From NCBI GenBank assembly GCA_021732485.1, contig JAKFUV010000003.1, positions 202,999 through 266,998 of the forward strand: DNA of 64,000 nucleotides, given 5' to 3'. A program made the translations under genes and the position numbers. This stretch comes from Hyphomicrobium sp. (GTDB lineage: Bacteria > Pseudomonadota > Alphaproteobacteria > Rhizobiales > Hyphomicrobiaceae). This document shows positions 38,207-47,200 of this stretch, piece by piece; position 1 is the first letter of the stretch; each line of letters opens with the position of its first letter. The notes under the pieces were generated by a model, which did not search any database, was not told the origin of the DNA, and saw only the letters and a program-made list of their open reading frames with translations.

Positions 38207-38210
38207 AGTT
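38195..38210. promoter_or_regulatory. Perfect 16-bp palindrome upstream of the Cascade promoter
   Basis: AACTAAGTACTTAGTT is its own reverse complement and centres about 29 bp upstream of the -35 hexamer. It contains the AAG PAM and first eight positions of the mini-array target on both strands. It has the form of a dimeric operator; the HTH protein encoded next is the obvious candidate ligand (inference). Confidence 0.6.
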
Positions 38211-38215
38211 GTTTT

Positions 38216-38305
38216 CGTAGAAGCCCCGCGTTTGCGGGGAACGGGCCCAGCTAAGGGTTACCCTGATGACGAAGTACGGTTCAGCCCCGCGTTTGCAGGG
38301 ACCCT
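38216..38305 (-). CRISPR. Degenerate one-spacer mini-array between cas3 and casA (CreR-like guide)
   Basis: Two repeat-like units, 38277-38305 and 38216-38244, are exactly 61 bp apart and enclose a 32-bp spacer (38245-38276). In crRNA sense the upstream unit (38277-38305) keeps the whole 8-nt handle CTGAACCG and a hairpin CCCTGC/GCGGGG with one wobble pair. The downstream unit keeps the hairpin and first bases but has lost its handle end. Both share the loop change GTTTGC for GTGTGC. The upstream unit starts at the last base of the cas3 stop codon, so the RNA could be cut from the cas3 mRNA by Cas6e or have its own start. This matches the layout of crRNA-like autoregulatory guides (CreR) described near type I cas genes. 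Confidence 0.85.
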
Positions 38306-40986
38306 CAGGTTGCAACGATGCGCAGCCCAATTTCGGGAGTGTATAGTGCTGAACGATTGTTTTTGTCCCGGTCAATGACTTGCCCGCACCAAGTATCGTT
38401 TTGCTTTTCAACGAGCAACAGCGGCTGATCCTGCTCCCACTCCGGCCAGTCAGCTTTGGCGAGGGTGATTAACTTGGCTAGCGTCGCGTCCGGCTCCAGC
38501 ACTCCAACAGCTTTGCGCTGACTGAGGCTGACTTCTGACAGCGCCCAGGACCGGCGGATATTTCTATCATCAGCGGTGCACCACGGCACGACGTGGTCGC
38601 CCTCGACCTTGCCCAGGCGGAAAACAGTCACCGGGTCGCCGAGCCGCGTTGGCGTCACGGTATCAGGCGCCCAGTTGACGTTGTTGCCGTCATAGCCGTT
38701 GTCGACCTTGAGTAGATTAGCGCCAGCGATTGAGAATGCCGCGAACTCGCGGCCCGTCGCTTTGTTTGACGCACGCCGCAACGGCTCTGGAACATCGTCC
38801 AATGTGTCAGGTCCGTAAACGCTTTCGATGAGTGCGCGCACGCCGCCAGGTGTTTCGATGCAGCCCGTCTCACTCAGTGTTTTAGCACTGCGCCAGACCA
38901 AACCGTGGTGGCCGTAAACGGCTGCGGCTCGCTTCGATACTTGTGCGTACCAGTTCTGATCTTCAACGATCTGCCAGTCAGGCGCGAACACAAGTAGTTC
39001 TGGCGCGTCGACTGGACGGCCCTTCCGATCCGTATGCCGCCACAACCGCCCCGCGCGCTGGATAATTAGGTCGACCGGTGCCAGATCGGTGATCATGGCA
39101 TCCACGTCGTAGTCCAAAGACTGCTCCAGAATTTGTGTGCCGACCAACACGAAGCCCTGTCTCTTGGTGGTATCGCTATTGCGCCCCAGCGTCTCACGGA
39201 CGTGCTTCTCGATGTCCAAGCGGTCGCCCATTGCGAAACGCGCATGCAACAAAACGGGAGAAAGTGCCATCGCCTGCAATGCTCCTGCAGCCTCGATGGC
39301 GTCGTCGACAGAATTGCGGATCCACGCGACGGCCGCGCCACGCGACGCCATCTCGCTCACATGCGCGAGCGCAGCATCAATCGATCCAACCGCGCGCACG
39401 GCCAAGTTCCGATAACGATCCTCACGAGTTTCAACAGGCGTTGCCGTCACGCTATCCGCCGATACTGTAGTAACCAGTGGGTAGTTGCTCACAGCCTCAA
39501 TCTTCGGCTTGGCGCCAAGGCCTTTGGCGAATGCACGTGCCAGCGCCTCGCGTTGCTGTGCGGGCAGCGTCGCTGAGAGAATAATTGCAGATCCGCCAAG
39601 TGCCGCATGGAATTCCAGAAGGCGCTCAAGTTCGCGGCCCATATAGGCGTCATAGGCATGAGCCTCATCGACGATCAAAACCCGGTCAGCGAGACCCCAC
39701 AGCCGTAAGGCCTGATGTTTAACGGGAAGTGCGCCAAGAAATGCCTGGTCAATCGTGCCCACTCCAACGTGAGCCAGAAACGCGCGTCGCCGGTCATCGG
39801 CAATCCAAGTGGCACACACCGCACTTGAGGCGTCGCCCTGGGCTTCACCGTCAGTCTCGCTTACTGCCGTCGTACCATGCGCTAAGATCGACGCCTGGAA
39901 ACCTGCATGAAGCCCGCGACGCCCATGTGCGAGTACGAGTGACGGTTGCGCAGTCTCCGCAAACATGCGGCGATAACCGTCCCCCAGCCGATCAAACATC
40001 GCATTGGCGGTTGCCATCGTTGGCAGCGCGAAAAACAACCCGGCGGCGCGGTCAGCGCCGATAAAGCGCGCAGCGAGCAGCAGCGCAGCTTCAGTCTTGC
40101 CACTCCCGGTCACGTCCTCAACAATCGCGAGCAATGGGCCATCTGGCAGCGCCATACTGCTAAGTTGATTTTGCAGCGGGCTCGGAGCTGTGATTGCCGG
40201 AAAGAGTTTTAGTGACGAACAATCAGATGTTGCAGCAACAGGGCTTATACCGGCAGCGGATATAGCCTTCACCGCTTGCTTGCGGGCGTAATCCCAATAG
40301 GTTTCGAAGTCCAGGGTTGGCGCGCAATAGCAAAAGAACTCGCGGTTTGACCCAATCCAGTCGGCGAGGTTGGTCAACCCGGCCAGACTCCACGATAAAG
40401 CAGCAAGCTTTGCGCGATCGGGCTTGCCGATCAGCTCGAAGGGCCCAAAGAGTTTTGCTGCCGCTTGGGCGAACTCAAGAGCCGCTGAAATGCCAGCCTT
40501 CCTGATTCCCGAAATAGTTACAGTGTTACCACCACTGTCAACGGGCCGCCCGTGGTGTCCAGCAACTGGCGCCCATAACGCATCAAATTCAAAAATCCAA
40601 CTCGAGGTATCAAGTGCGGGTGCAAACAACGTCTGGAAGTCGAGCTTTTCACGAAGATCGAAGGCGGTTTGCGTGTGATGCGGACCGGCGTCATTTCGGA
40701 TTGGCCCAAGCACTGAAGTAGGCCATGCATCAGGCACTTTGCATTGGAATGCTTCGGCAAATTTTCCAATGTCATGCAAAGCGATCAAGGCGACGAATAC
40801 TTGCCTGGCATTGTCGTTTGAAGTGCCGAGCAGTCCAGCCATGTGAGCCAGCCGCCTCGGGTTTGAAGCGAGCAACGTGTCTGCAGCTGCGGCAACGTCC
40901 AAGCCATGATAGGCAACGGGGTGAAAAGCGGCTTCACCTTCACACGGAGCGCCGGCTTTCCCCCAAAAATTTAGAAATTCATTCAC
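38305..40986 (-). CDS. cas3: CRISPR helicase-nuclease Cas3 (type I-E)
   Basis: A Cas3 of about 893 residues that degrades target DNA after Cascade binding. The HD nuclease domain shows ALIALHDIGKFAEAFQ, PHHTQTAFDL and PVAGHHGRPVD. The helicase part has Walker A (VTGSGKTEAALLLA), DEAH (LIVDEAHAYDAYMG), ILSATLP and the motif V/VI region (GTQILEQSLDYDVDAMITDL and IIQRAGRLWRH). I place the start at a GTG (40984-40986, VNEFLNFWGKAG) preceded by GGTGAG; the frame is open to 41109, but that extension lies upstream of the likely promoter and has no homology. It is separated from casA by the mini-array and HTH gene and probably has its own promoter. Confidence 0.95.
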   Translation of the reverse strand: MNEFLNFWGKAGAPCEGEAAFHPVAYHGLDVAAAADTLLASNPRRLAHMAGLLGTSNDNARQVFVALIALHDIGKFAEAFQCKVPDAWPTSVLGPIRNDAGPHHTQTAFDLREKLDFQTLFAPALDTSSWIFEFDALWAPVAGHHGRPVDSGGNTVTISGIRKAGISAALEFAQAAAKLFGPFELIGKPDRAKLAALSWSLAGLTNLADWIGSNREFFCYCAPTLDFETYWDYARKQAVKAISAAGISPVAATSDCSSLKLFPAITAPSPLQNQLSSMALPDGPLLAIVEDVTGSGKTEAALLLAARFIGADRAAGLFFALPTMATANAMFDRLGDGYRRMFAETAQPSLVLAHGRRGLHAGFQASILAHGTTAVSETDGEAQGDASSAVCATWIADDRRRAFLAHVGVGTIDQAFLGALPVKHQALRLWGLADRVLIVDEAHAYDAYMGRELERLLEFHAALGGSAIILSATLPAQQREALARAFAKGLGAKPKIEAVSNYPLVTTVSADSVTATPVETREDRYRNLAVRAVGSIDAALAHVSEMASRGAAVAWIRNSVDDAIEAAGALQAMALSPVLLHARFAMGDRLDIEKHVRETLGRNSDTTKRQGFVLVGTQILEQSLDYDVDAMITDLAPVDLIIQRAGRLWRHTDRKGRPVDAPELLVFAPDWQIVEDQNWYAQVSKRAAAVYGHHGLVWRSAKTLSETGCIETPGGVRALIESVYGPDTLDDVPEPLRRASNKATGREFAAFSIAGANLLKVDNGYDGNNVNWAPDTVTPTRLGDPVTVFRLGKVEGDHVVPWCTADDRNIRRSWALSEVSLSQRKAVGVLEPDATLAKLITLAKADWPEWEQDQPLLLVEKQNDTWCGQVIDRDKNNRSALYTPEIGLRIVAT

Positions 40987-41064
40987 GACGTGCTCACCGT
41001 ATAAGCAGCGACCTCCCACTCTGCAGGCAAATCTACTCGTTCTTGAGTTACAACTGACAGAAAT

Positions 41065-41094
41065 ATTGTATAAAACCCCGTACTTTGTTTCGCC
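41065..41094 (-). promoter_or_regulatory. Possible cas3 promoter
   Basis: A good -10 hexamer (TACAAT, minus strand, 41065-41070) sits about 80 bp upstream of the cas3 GTG; the -35 region 17 bp further is poor. A sequence TACTTTGT (plus strand, 41081-41088) matching seed positions 1-5, 7 and 8 of the mini-array guide lies within this promoter, but without an AAG PAM. Confidence 0.35.
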
Positions 41095-41103
41095 GTTTAG
41101 GGG

Positions 41104-41189
41104 GACCACCGCGCCATCATTGCCGGCGACTTTAGTGGCGACGGCCTAACTGATTATGATGCCAATCTGAAAAGCCTCTCTGCTTGACC
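41104..41189 (+). pseudogene. FG-GAP/VCBS repeat remnant
   Basis: A short plus-strand stretch reads RAIIAGDFSGDGLTDYDANL before a stop. The GDFSGDGLTD core is the calcium-binding FG-GAP pattern found seven times in the intact Rhs protein at 44252-50830. It is a remnant of a related gene that abuts the cas3 region. The rest of 41190-41494 shows nothing I can assign. Confidence 0.6.
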
Positions 41190-41494
41190 CGACGGTCAAT
41201 TCGTCGGCCCCCAAGTGCTTGACAGCAAGAACGTCAATTGCGGACATGCACCGCACCAGCTCCACACGCGACTATTCCGCTCGGCGGCGACTTCCGCAAT
41301 GTATGCATATATTTTGCCATGACCCAGCCGCCAATTCGGTTTTGCAAATGGTGACACCGTGAGTTTCCATAACAAAAATTAAGCGGACGGATTGGTGCGC
41401 ATGTGTACAACTATAACCAATCCTCGACTGCTACTGCTCTGGATCATCGCTTGTAAGTTGCGCGACACTTTCAAAGACGAAGACGTCGCTTATC

Positions 41495-41880
41495 TTATGC
41501 AGCTGGCGCTGGACGCTGCGGGTTGCGATCCGGCTCTGCAAGAGTACCGGGCTTAAGTATCTTCGATGCATGGCCTGAATATGCACAAAAGAATGTCGCA
41601 ATATCCAAGACGGCAGCTTTTGCGGATGCTGCGGTCGCGCCGGTGCTGTTCAGCTCGGCGATGATATTGCCGAACTGATCGTGGATGAGGTGCGTCGTGC
41701 CGTCGGCTGCGCCGGAGTTGGTGGCGACCCGCGTGATCAGCTGCTCCATGCCGTTGTACGTGTAAGTGCCGACCAGCGTCACACCAGCAGACACCGTCTT
41801 TAGCCGGTTGGCGTTGTTATAGGTGTAGGCGTATGTCGTGCCGGAGCGCGCGTCGGAGAGCAGGTTGCCGGCGAGCTATT
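41495..41880 (-). pseudogene. Orphan Rhs core fragment 1
   Basis: On the minus strand the stretch from about 41878 to 41636 encodes LLSDARSGTTYAYTYNNANR then LKTVSAGVTLVGTYTYNGME, a nearly identical copy of the Rhs core at about 43430-43680. After STGAT the reading switches to an unrelated 40-residue tail (AASAKAAVLDIATFFCAYSG) and stops at 41495. It has no start of its own. Such orphan fragments are recombination donors or leftovers of tip exchange in Rhs loci. Confidence 0.8.
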
Positions 41881-41889
41881 ACACTTTGC

Positions 41890-42180
41890 TCAGCAGCTGC
41901 TGATCGTGAAAGTTACAAAAAAGCAGTCGTTTTTTTGTTCGAGAGCCCACTGATAAGCTGGATCTTCAGCACCTATTCCAATTGCTGCGAGAGCAGAGCC
42001 TATCCGCATGATGTCAGTAAATGCTAAACGACGATCCTCCTTCAATGCTTTCAGTGAGCGATACAACGCGTCTGTATGTGGGTAGGAACTGGTAGTGAGC
42101 AGTACAAAATTCTCTCTCGCAGCCACCGCCACTTTAGCAGATTCAAAACATGAAAGCTCATCGAGTATTATACGCTTCAA
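41890..42180 (-). CDS. Small hypothetical protein, possible orphan immunity protein
   Basis: A 96-residue frame with a TTG start (42178-42180), reading KRIILDELSCFESAKVAVAA and SYPHTDALYRSLKALKEDRR then AFTDIMRIGSALAAIGIGAE. It has the size and helical character of Rhs immunity proteins and lies between two Rhs core fragments, where immunity genes of displaced cassettes are expected. Its end abuts the breakpoint of fragment 1 and may be altered. I do not recognise a family. Confidence 0.45.
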   Translation of the reverse strand: MKRIILDELSCFESAKVAVAARENFVLLTTSSYPHTDALYRSLKALKEDRRLAFTDIMRIGSALAAIGIGAEDPAYQWALEQKNDCFFVTFTISSC

Positions 42181-42399
42181 GATATCATCTCACACTTATT
42201 AAATGACGTACCGCTATCTGCCTTTGCTAAAATTTCCAGTAAACCTACAAAACGTATAGGCTGTCGCACAGCCTGCAAAGCAAGCAGTCTGTACTCATCG
42301 GAAAGCCCTGCAAATCAGCGATGTTTGGCATCCGACAAGACGCCGCAGAAGTAAACGATTACACGCTTTCTCTAACGTGTCAGGATCAGGGATCGGAGG

Positions 42400-42480
42400 C
42401 AGAGGTGGAGGTCGTGCCGGAGCGCGCATCCGTCGCTATGTTGCCGGCGCCGTCATAGGTGATGGATAGGGTCGTCGTTT
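42400..42480 (-). pseudogene. Orphan Rhs core fragment 2
   Basis: About 80 bp on the minus strand encode TTLSITYDGAGNIATDARSG, matching the YDGAGNLLSDARSGTT stretch of the truncated Rhs gene (about 43640-43690). It follows directly after the stop of the 42481-42744 gene. The remaining 42181-42400 shows nothing assignable. Confidence 0.65.
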
Positions 42481-42744
42481 TTAAATGTCGAGATCACGGG
42501 GTTTGGCACGAAGGGCCTCGGGATATAGATCGGGGTACTGCTCGCCTATGGGATTCATTATGCTGGTGAGATGGATGCCCATGACATGAAATATTTGGCG
42601 TTTAATCAGAGCTGCAGACTCGGGATCCATGTTTTGCCTTGCGCCTTGCAAAACTTGGAGCAGCAAATCATTTGCTTCTAAAATCGATTCCATCATTTCT
42701 GTGGCCAATTTTCTATCAATCATTTTTGTAATTGGTACCTCCAC
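42481..42744 (-). CDS. Candidate immunity protein for the truncated Rhs tip
   Basis: An 87-residue, helical, acidic-to-neutral protein (EVPITKMIDRKLATEMMESI, then LEANDLLLQVLQGARQN). It overlaps the 3' end of the Rhs gene by 29 bp, the coupling usual for a polymorphic toxin and its immunity gene. I do not recognise its family; the assignment rests on position, size and overlap. Confidence 0.55.
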   Translation of the reverse strand: MEVPITKMIDRKLATEMMESILEANDLLLQVLQGARQNMDPESAALIKRQIFHVMGIHLTSIMNPIGEQYPDLYPEALRAKPRDLDI

Positions 42745-43846
42745 ATTTATTGTCGAACAAACACTGGTTCACACACCGGAAGAATGGGTTGCCCTGATTG
42801 GCTCTATCGCCGTCGTCAGCGCCTTCGCACAGGTTGTAACAATCTCTTCTCACCTGCTTGCAGCGCTTAGATTCTTTATATATCGCCATGCACGTCAACC
42901 CTAGACCTACGGCCCCACCTAATACCGCTCCTGCCGCCGCACAATTAGGCCCGCAGATAGATCCACCAATTCGTCCTCCTTTGATCGCTCCGTCTAAAGC
43001 ATTACGCCCATCCTTATCGACAAACATCAGCGGCGCATCTTTCCCATAAGCAAACACACTCGGCCCATCGACGAAGCCGAGCGGATCGGGCTGGGTGTAC
43101 CTTCCCAGAGACGGATCATAATGCCGATGCCAGTTGTAGTGAAGGCCGGCTTCGAGCTGGAACCACTGTCCTGGAAACCGCGCGTCCATGACGACGGTGC
43201 CTGAGAGCACGTGCGGCGCCCCCGACGGCGTATACTCGGAGGACCAAACGGCGGCCTTGATGCTGTTGGTAATGCGCACCGGGCGAGCGAGGTGGTCGGC
43301 GTGTACCATGTACAAAACCGGCGTTGCCGTGTTGACGGCATCGACCACCGCGAGGGGAATATCGACCTGGGCGCGGCTCTGCCGCGTTGGCGCGATTTCG
43401 GCTTCGGGCAGCCAGATGTATTCTTTCACCGTCGCGCCGGTGCTGTTCAGTTCGGCGATGATATTGCCGAACTGATCGTGGATGAAGTGCGTCGTGCCGT
43501 CGGCTGCGCCGGAGTTGGTGACGATCCGCGTGATCAGTTGCTCCATGCCGTTGTAGGTGTAGGTGCCGACCAGCGTCACACCAGCAGACACCGTCTTTAG
43601 CCGGTTGGCGTTGTTGTAGGTGTAGGCGTATGTCGTGCCGGAGCGCGCGTCGGAGAGCAAGTTGCCGGCACCGTCATAGGTGAAGCTGCGCTGCGTGACC
43701 GTCGCCTGCACCACCGACTGCATCCGGTTCGCGGTGGTGGGATAAGTGTCAAAAGCCATCAACGCGCCGCGCAACGAAATTACATCTGTTTCAAACGTTA
43801 AACGAACGCTGACATCGCGGTCAGGGCTACCATGTTTAGATGACAC
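42716..43846 (-). CDS. Truncated Rhs protein with cysteine-rich C-terminal tip
   Basis: A 376-residue Rhs C-terminal piece. YD-type repeats (RSFTYDGAGNLLSDARSGTT) lead to the Rhs core: LYMVHADHLARPVRITNS and HYDPSLGRYTQPDPLGFVDG, then SVFAYGKDAPLMFVDKDG. The last 100 residues form a variable tip with a Gly/Ala-rich segment and about nine Cys (SICGPNCAAAG; CKQVRRDCYNLC; FFRCVNQCLFDNKCGG), suggesting disulfides or metal binding. The large N-terminal part and secretion signal of a normal Rhs protein are missing, and the first 40 residues look unrelated, so this is a broken or displaced cassette rather than a working effector. Confidence 0.75.
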   Translation of the reverse strand: MSSKHGSPDRDVSVRLTFETDVISLRGALMAFDTYPTTANRMQSVVQATVTQRSFTYDGAGNLLSDARSGTTYAYTYNNANRLKTVSAGVTLVGTYTYNGMEQLITRIVTNSGAADGTTHFIHDQFGNIIAELNSTGATVKEYIWLPEAEIAPTRQSRAQVDIPLAVVDAVNTATPVLYMVHADHLARPVRITNSIKAAVWSSEYTPSGAPHVLSGTVVMDARFPGQWFQLEAGLHYNWHRHYDPSLGRYTQPDPLGFVDGPSVFAYGKDAPLMFVDKDGRNALDGAIKGGRIGGSICGPNCAAAGAVLGGAVGLGLTCMAIYKESKRCKQVRRDCYNLCEGADDGDRANQGNPFFRCVNQCLFDNKCGGTNYKND

Positions 43847-44251
43847 GATGAGTACGGCTGCTCAATCGCGACGCGACAACATTCAAACTCTTTCCGACAA
43901 AAATCTGTGCTCGTACGGAATGTAGCTTCTCAGTCTTTCAGCACGACGTACTGAACCAATCAAAAATCCTCACGCAGGAAGTGCGCAGCAAAAATTTCAG
44001 ATCGTTCTGTGTCGTGCGCTGTCTCATCAATTTATAAATTCCTGCTGCGACGAGTGGTTGAAGTGTAGCGCGCCGATCACGCCGCTCTGTGTTTGATAAA
44101 AAAATCGAGCGTCGCAAAAAAGTTTGATTGACGAAGATGTGAGGACCGTTTGCAATCAGAAAATTGCAGAGGGGTCTTTGGACATTACGCAACGCTTTGT
44201 GCGCGTGATTTTTTCAAGCGCGTATTAGAGAGTTCAGTCGTCCAGTAGAGA
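43847..44251. other. Intergenic region upstream of the large Rhs gene
   Basis: A 405-bp, relatively AT-rich gap between the divergent truncated Rhs gene and the large Rhs gene. No convincing promoter pair, RNA or gene was found. Its AT content relative to the flanks suggests foreign origin or a regulatory role. Confidence 0.4.
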
Positions 44252-47200
44252 GTGGGGCAGGCGGTGAAGGCATTTTTCTTGCGTGCGTTGATCGCACTCG
44301 CAGTTTTGTATGTTTCCGAATTTTTCCTCCCGGCATCGCCACCCGCATTCGCTCAGTCGAGCAACCCATACGCGCGCTTCGGCGGTACAGCCGATGCGAA
44401 CGGCAACGCAGTTCTTCCATCTAGTCAATTGGTTGGCGCCACGGCGGCGCAAGTCGGCGTCAGCCCTGGAGGGGTGGCGAGTTACACCATTCCCATTACT
44501 GTTCCGGCGGGCACCACTGGCGTTCAGCCGAACGTAACGCTTCAGTTTTCGTCGCCTGGTGCAGAGGGTGCGCTCGGGTACGGTGGGTCCATCGGCGGAA
44601 TTAGTTACATCACTCGATGCCCTAAGGATCTCTTTGTCGACGGCGTGATCGACGGGGTCAGTTACAACGCCAATGATCAGTTCTGTATGAACGGTCAGCG
44701 CCTTATCCCAATCTCGGGCGGTAACGGCGGCGATGGCACAGAGTATCGGACACGATTGGAATCGTTTTCGAAGATCGTCTCTTACGGTGTCGCCGGGAGT
44801 GGTCCTGCAACGTTTAAAGTCTGGCGGAATTCCGGCGAGATCCTGGAGTATGGGACGACGGCCGACTCTCGGATTGAAGCGCTCGGCTCGGCATCCGTCA
44901 GAGTTTGGGCGATCAGCAGGTTGTCGGATCGGCAGGGAAATTACGTTTCATACGACTACTCCGAAGATACAGGGACTGGCGAGTTTGAGATCCGCAACAT
45001 CAACTACACAGGGAACGTTGCGCAAGGCGTAAGCCCGTCGTCGCGTATTAGTTTTTCTTACGATTCTAGACCGCAGTCGTCGCGTTTTTATCATGCTGGA
45101 CGGACGTACTATAACGAACATCGGGTAGGCAGGGTTCAGGTCTATTCTGGATCGACACTGTTTCGCGATTACCGGCTCACTTACGGAGTCAATGCGCAGG
45201 TCACCAGCGTTCAAGAATGTGCAAGCAGCAACACCGCCGACTGCTTTGCTCCAACGATCATCAACTGGGTCAACACGGAAACATCGACGCCTCCGACCAA
45301 CTACATGTCACCGCCATTGACGCTGTCGACAAGCGGCATTGGAGGAACAAGCAATTCGACGACGTCGCACCTGAATTGGTCACCGGTCGCGGTCGGCGAC
45401 GTCAATGGCGACGGCATCACCGATCAAGTGATGATGAAGAGAAATAAAACGACGGCGATTGCCGACGAGGTGTGGCTAGGCACGCGCACGGGGCAGTTCA
45501 CGCACGTGAACATCGGTACTAGTTTTTTGGGAGCGGGGTCTATCTATTCCACCGGCGACTTTAACGGCGACGGGCGATTGGATTTGCTCGTTCCTACAAC
45601 GGGGACGCTAGAATTTTGGTTCGGCCAAATAAATGGAACTTTCGTTAAAAATGCAACTGGGCTGGGAGAAGTTGGTGATGGTCCACAAACTTGGACGAGC
45701 GGTGATTTCAATGGCGATGGCATAACCGATCTTTATGTTGCTTATTTGCTCGAGTGCGTTGATCCAAGAGATGACGGTAATTTTGTTTTCTGTGGAAAAG
45801 TTGAAAAAGCCTTTTTGTCAAATGGGGTGGGGGGTTTTGCTACTGTCAATACGAGTAGCAATAATCTTGTCTCCTACTCAAGTGGCACTGGTGGCCCATT
45901 TGGTCTTCCAGCATCGAGCAAAACTTGGAGCGTAGCTAATATTGGAGATTTCAACGGCGACGGAAAAGCCGATATGTTCTTAATGGATAACGGGGGCTCC
46001 ACTCTCAACCCAACTCGCCCGGTGTCCTCGAACCTAGTTGGTGTCTACAAGGTTTCCGCGACCTCAGATCGCGTTCTTTTGTCAAATGGTGATGGCACGT
46101 TTAGAAACACAACGCTGGCAACATCTAATAGCGTTCCGGTCCAACATACCTTAGGCGTATCGGCTGATTTCAACGGCGACGGGTTGAACGATTTTCACAT
46201 TTTTCCGTCCGACACTGCAGGCCGCGTCAACACCAATCCAAATGATTTTCTGTGGCTGTCTAAAGGCGATGGAACTTTTGAGAAGTTCACGTTAGCCGGA
46301 AGCGTGATGGAACCGTCATACGCTGGCTACGTGGTGGCAGCATCAGGTGACTTCGACAATGACGGCTACAGCGATATCTACGCCTATAAGGTCAATAGCG
46401 ACGGGCGAAAGACAAGCGGCATTGCCGATGTCATTTGGCGGGGCCGTCCGAATCTTACCTTCCAAACGGCAACTGTAGCGCTCGCAAATTCGATCGTTGG
46501 CAATCATATCGTAGCCGGAGTCGGTGACTATGATGGTGATGGCGAAACGGACCTCTACAGCTATCAGGCAAGCACGTCTGTCGCCGGCACATCCGACGGG
46601 ACGACAAGCGATGTTTTGTATCGTGGCGAGCGCATCCGCTACAATTTGATTTCTCGCATTACGAACGGCATCGGGCTGATCACCGAGTTTGACTACAAGC
46701 AAATGACAGACCCGACGGTCTACACGCCGGGTGGAGCCGTTGCTTACCCAGTGGCCAACGTGACATCGCAGTCCGAGGTGGTGTCGCAGGTGCGTTCGTC
46801 GAATGCCATTGGCGGCTTCAACTCTCAAACATATAGATATGAGGGTCTGCGCGAACACACGCGCGGTGGGGGCGCGCTCGGGTTCTCAAAAGTCAGCATC
46901 GCCGACGATGCGACCGGGATCACCTCAGTATCGACCTACAGCCAAAACTACACGGACTCGAACCAAGGCGCGTTGCTCGCCAGCCAGACGATCGCACCAT
47001 CCGGTGTCATTCTGGATGACCAATCGTCGACATGGACGACGATGACGTTCGGCGCTGCTGGCCCAACACAACGATTCTTTTCGTACATCAGTCAGAATTC
47101 CAGCATCAAAAAAGATCTCAATGGGTCTGCTCTCGGCACGGTCACCGAACAGAGAACTCACGATAGTTTCGGTAATGCGACGCAAGTAAAGACCATCACT

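Noticed and set aside
38216..38305. Reading the mini-array as an ordinary decayed CRISPR end or as a CreTA toxin-guide module
   Set aside because: An ordinary relic would not be expected to keep the exact handle and match the adjacent promoter beside a PAM; and I see no small toxin frame with its own promoter between the mini-array and the HTH gene, so a plain autoregulatory guide fits better.
40987..41109. Extension of Cas3 to the upstream start at 41109
   Set aside because: It crosses the best -10 box, has no Cas3 similarity, and overlaps the FG-GAP remnant; the GTG at 40986 fits the family start.
43938..44192. 84-codon minus-strand frame in the gap before the Rhs gene
   Set aside because: No recognisable pattern, no ribosome site, composition not like coding sequence here.
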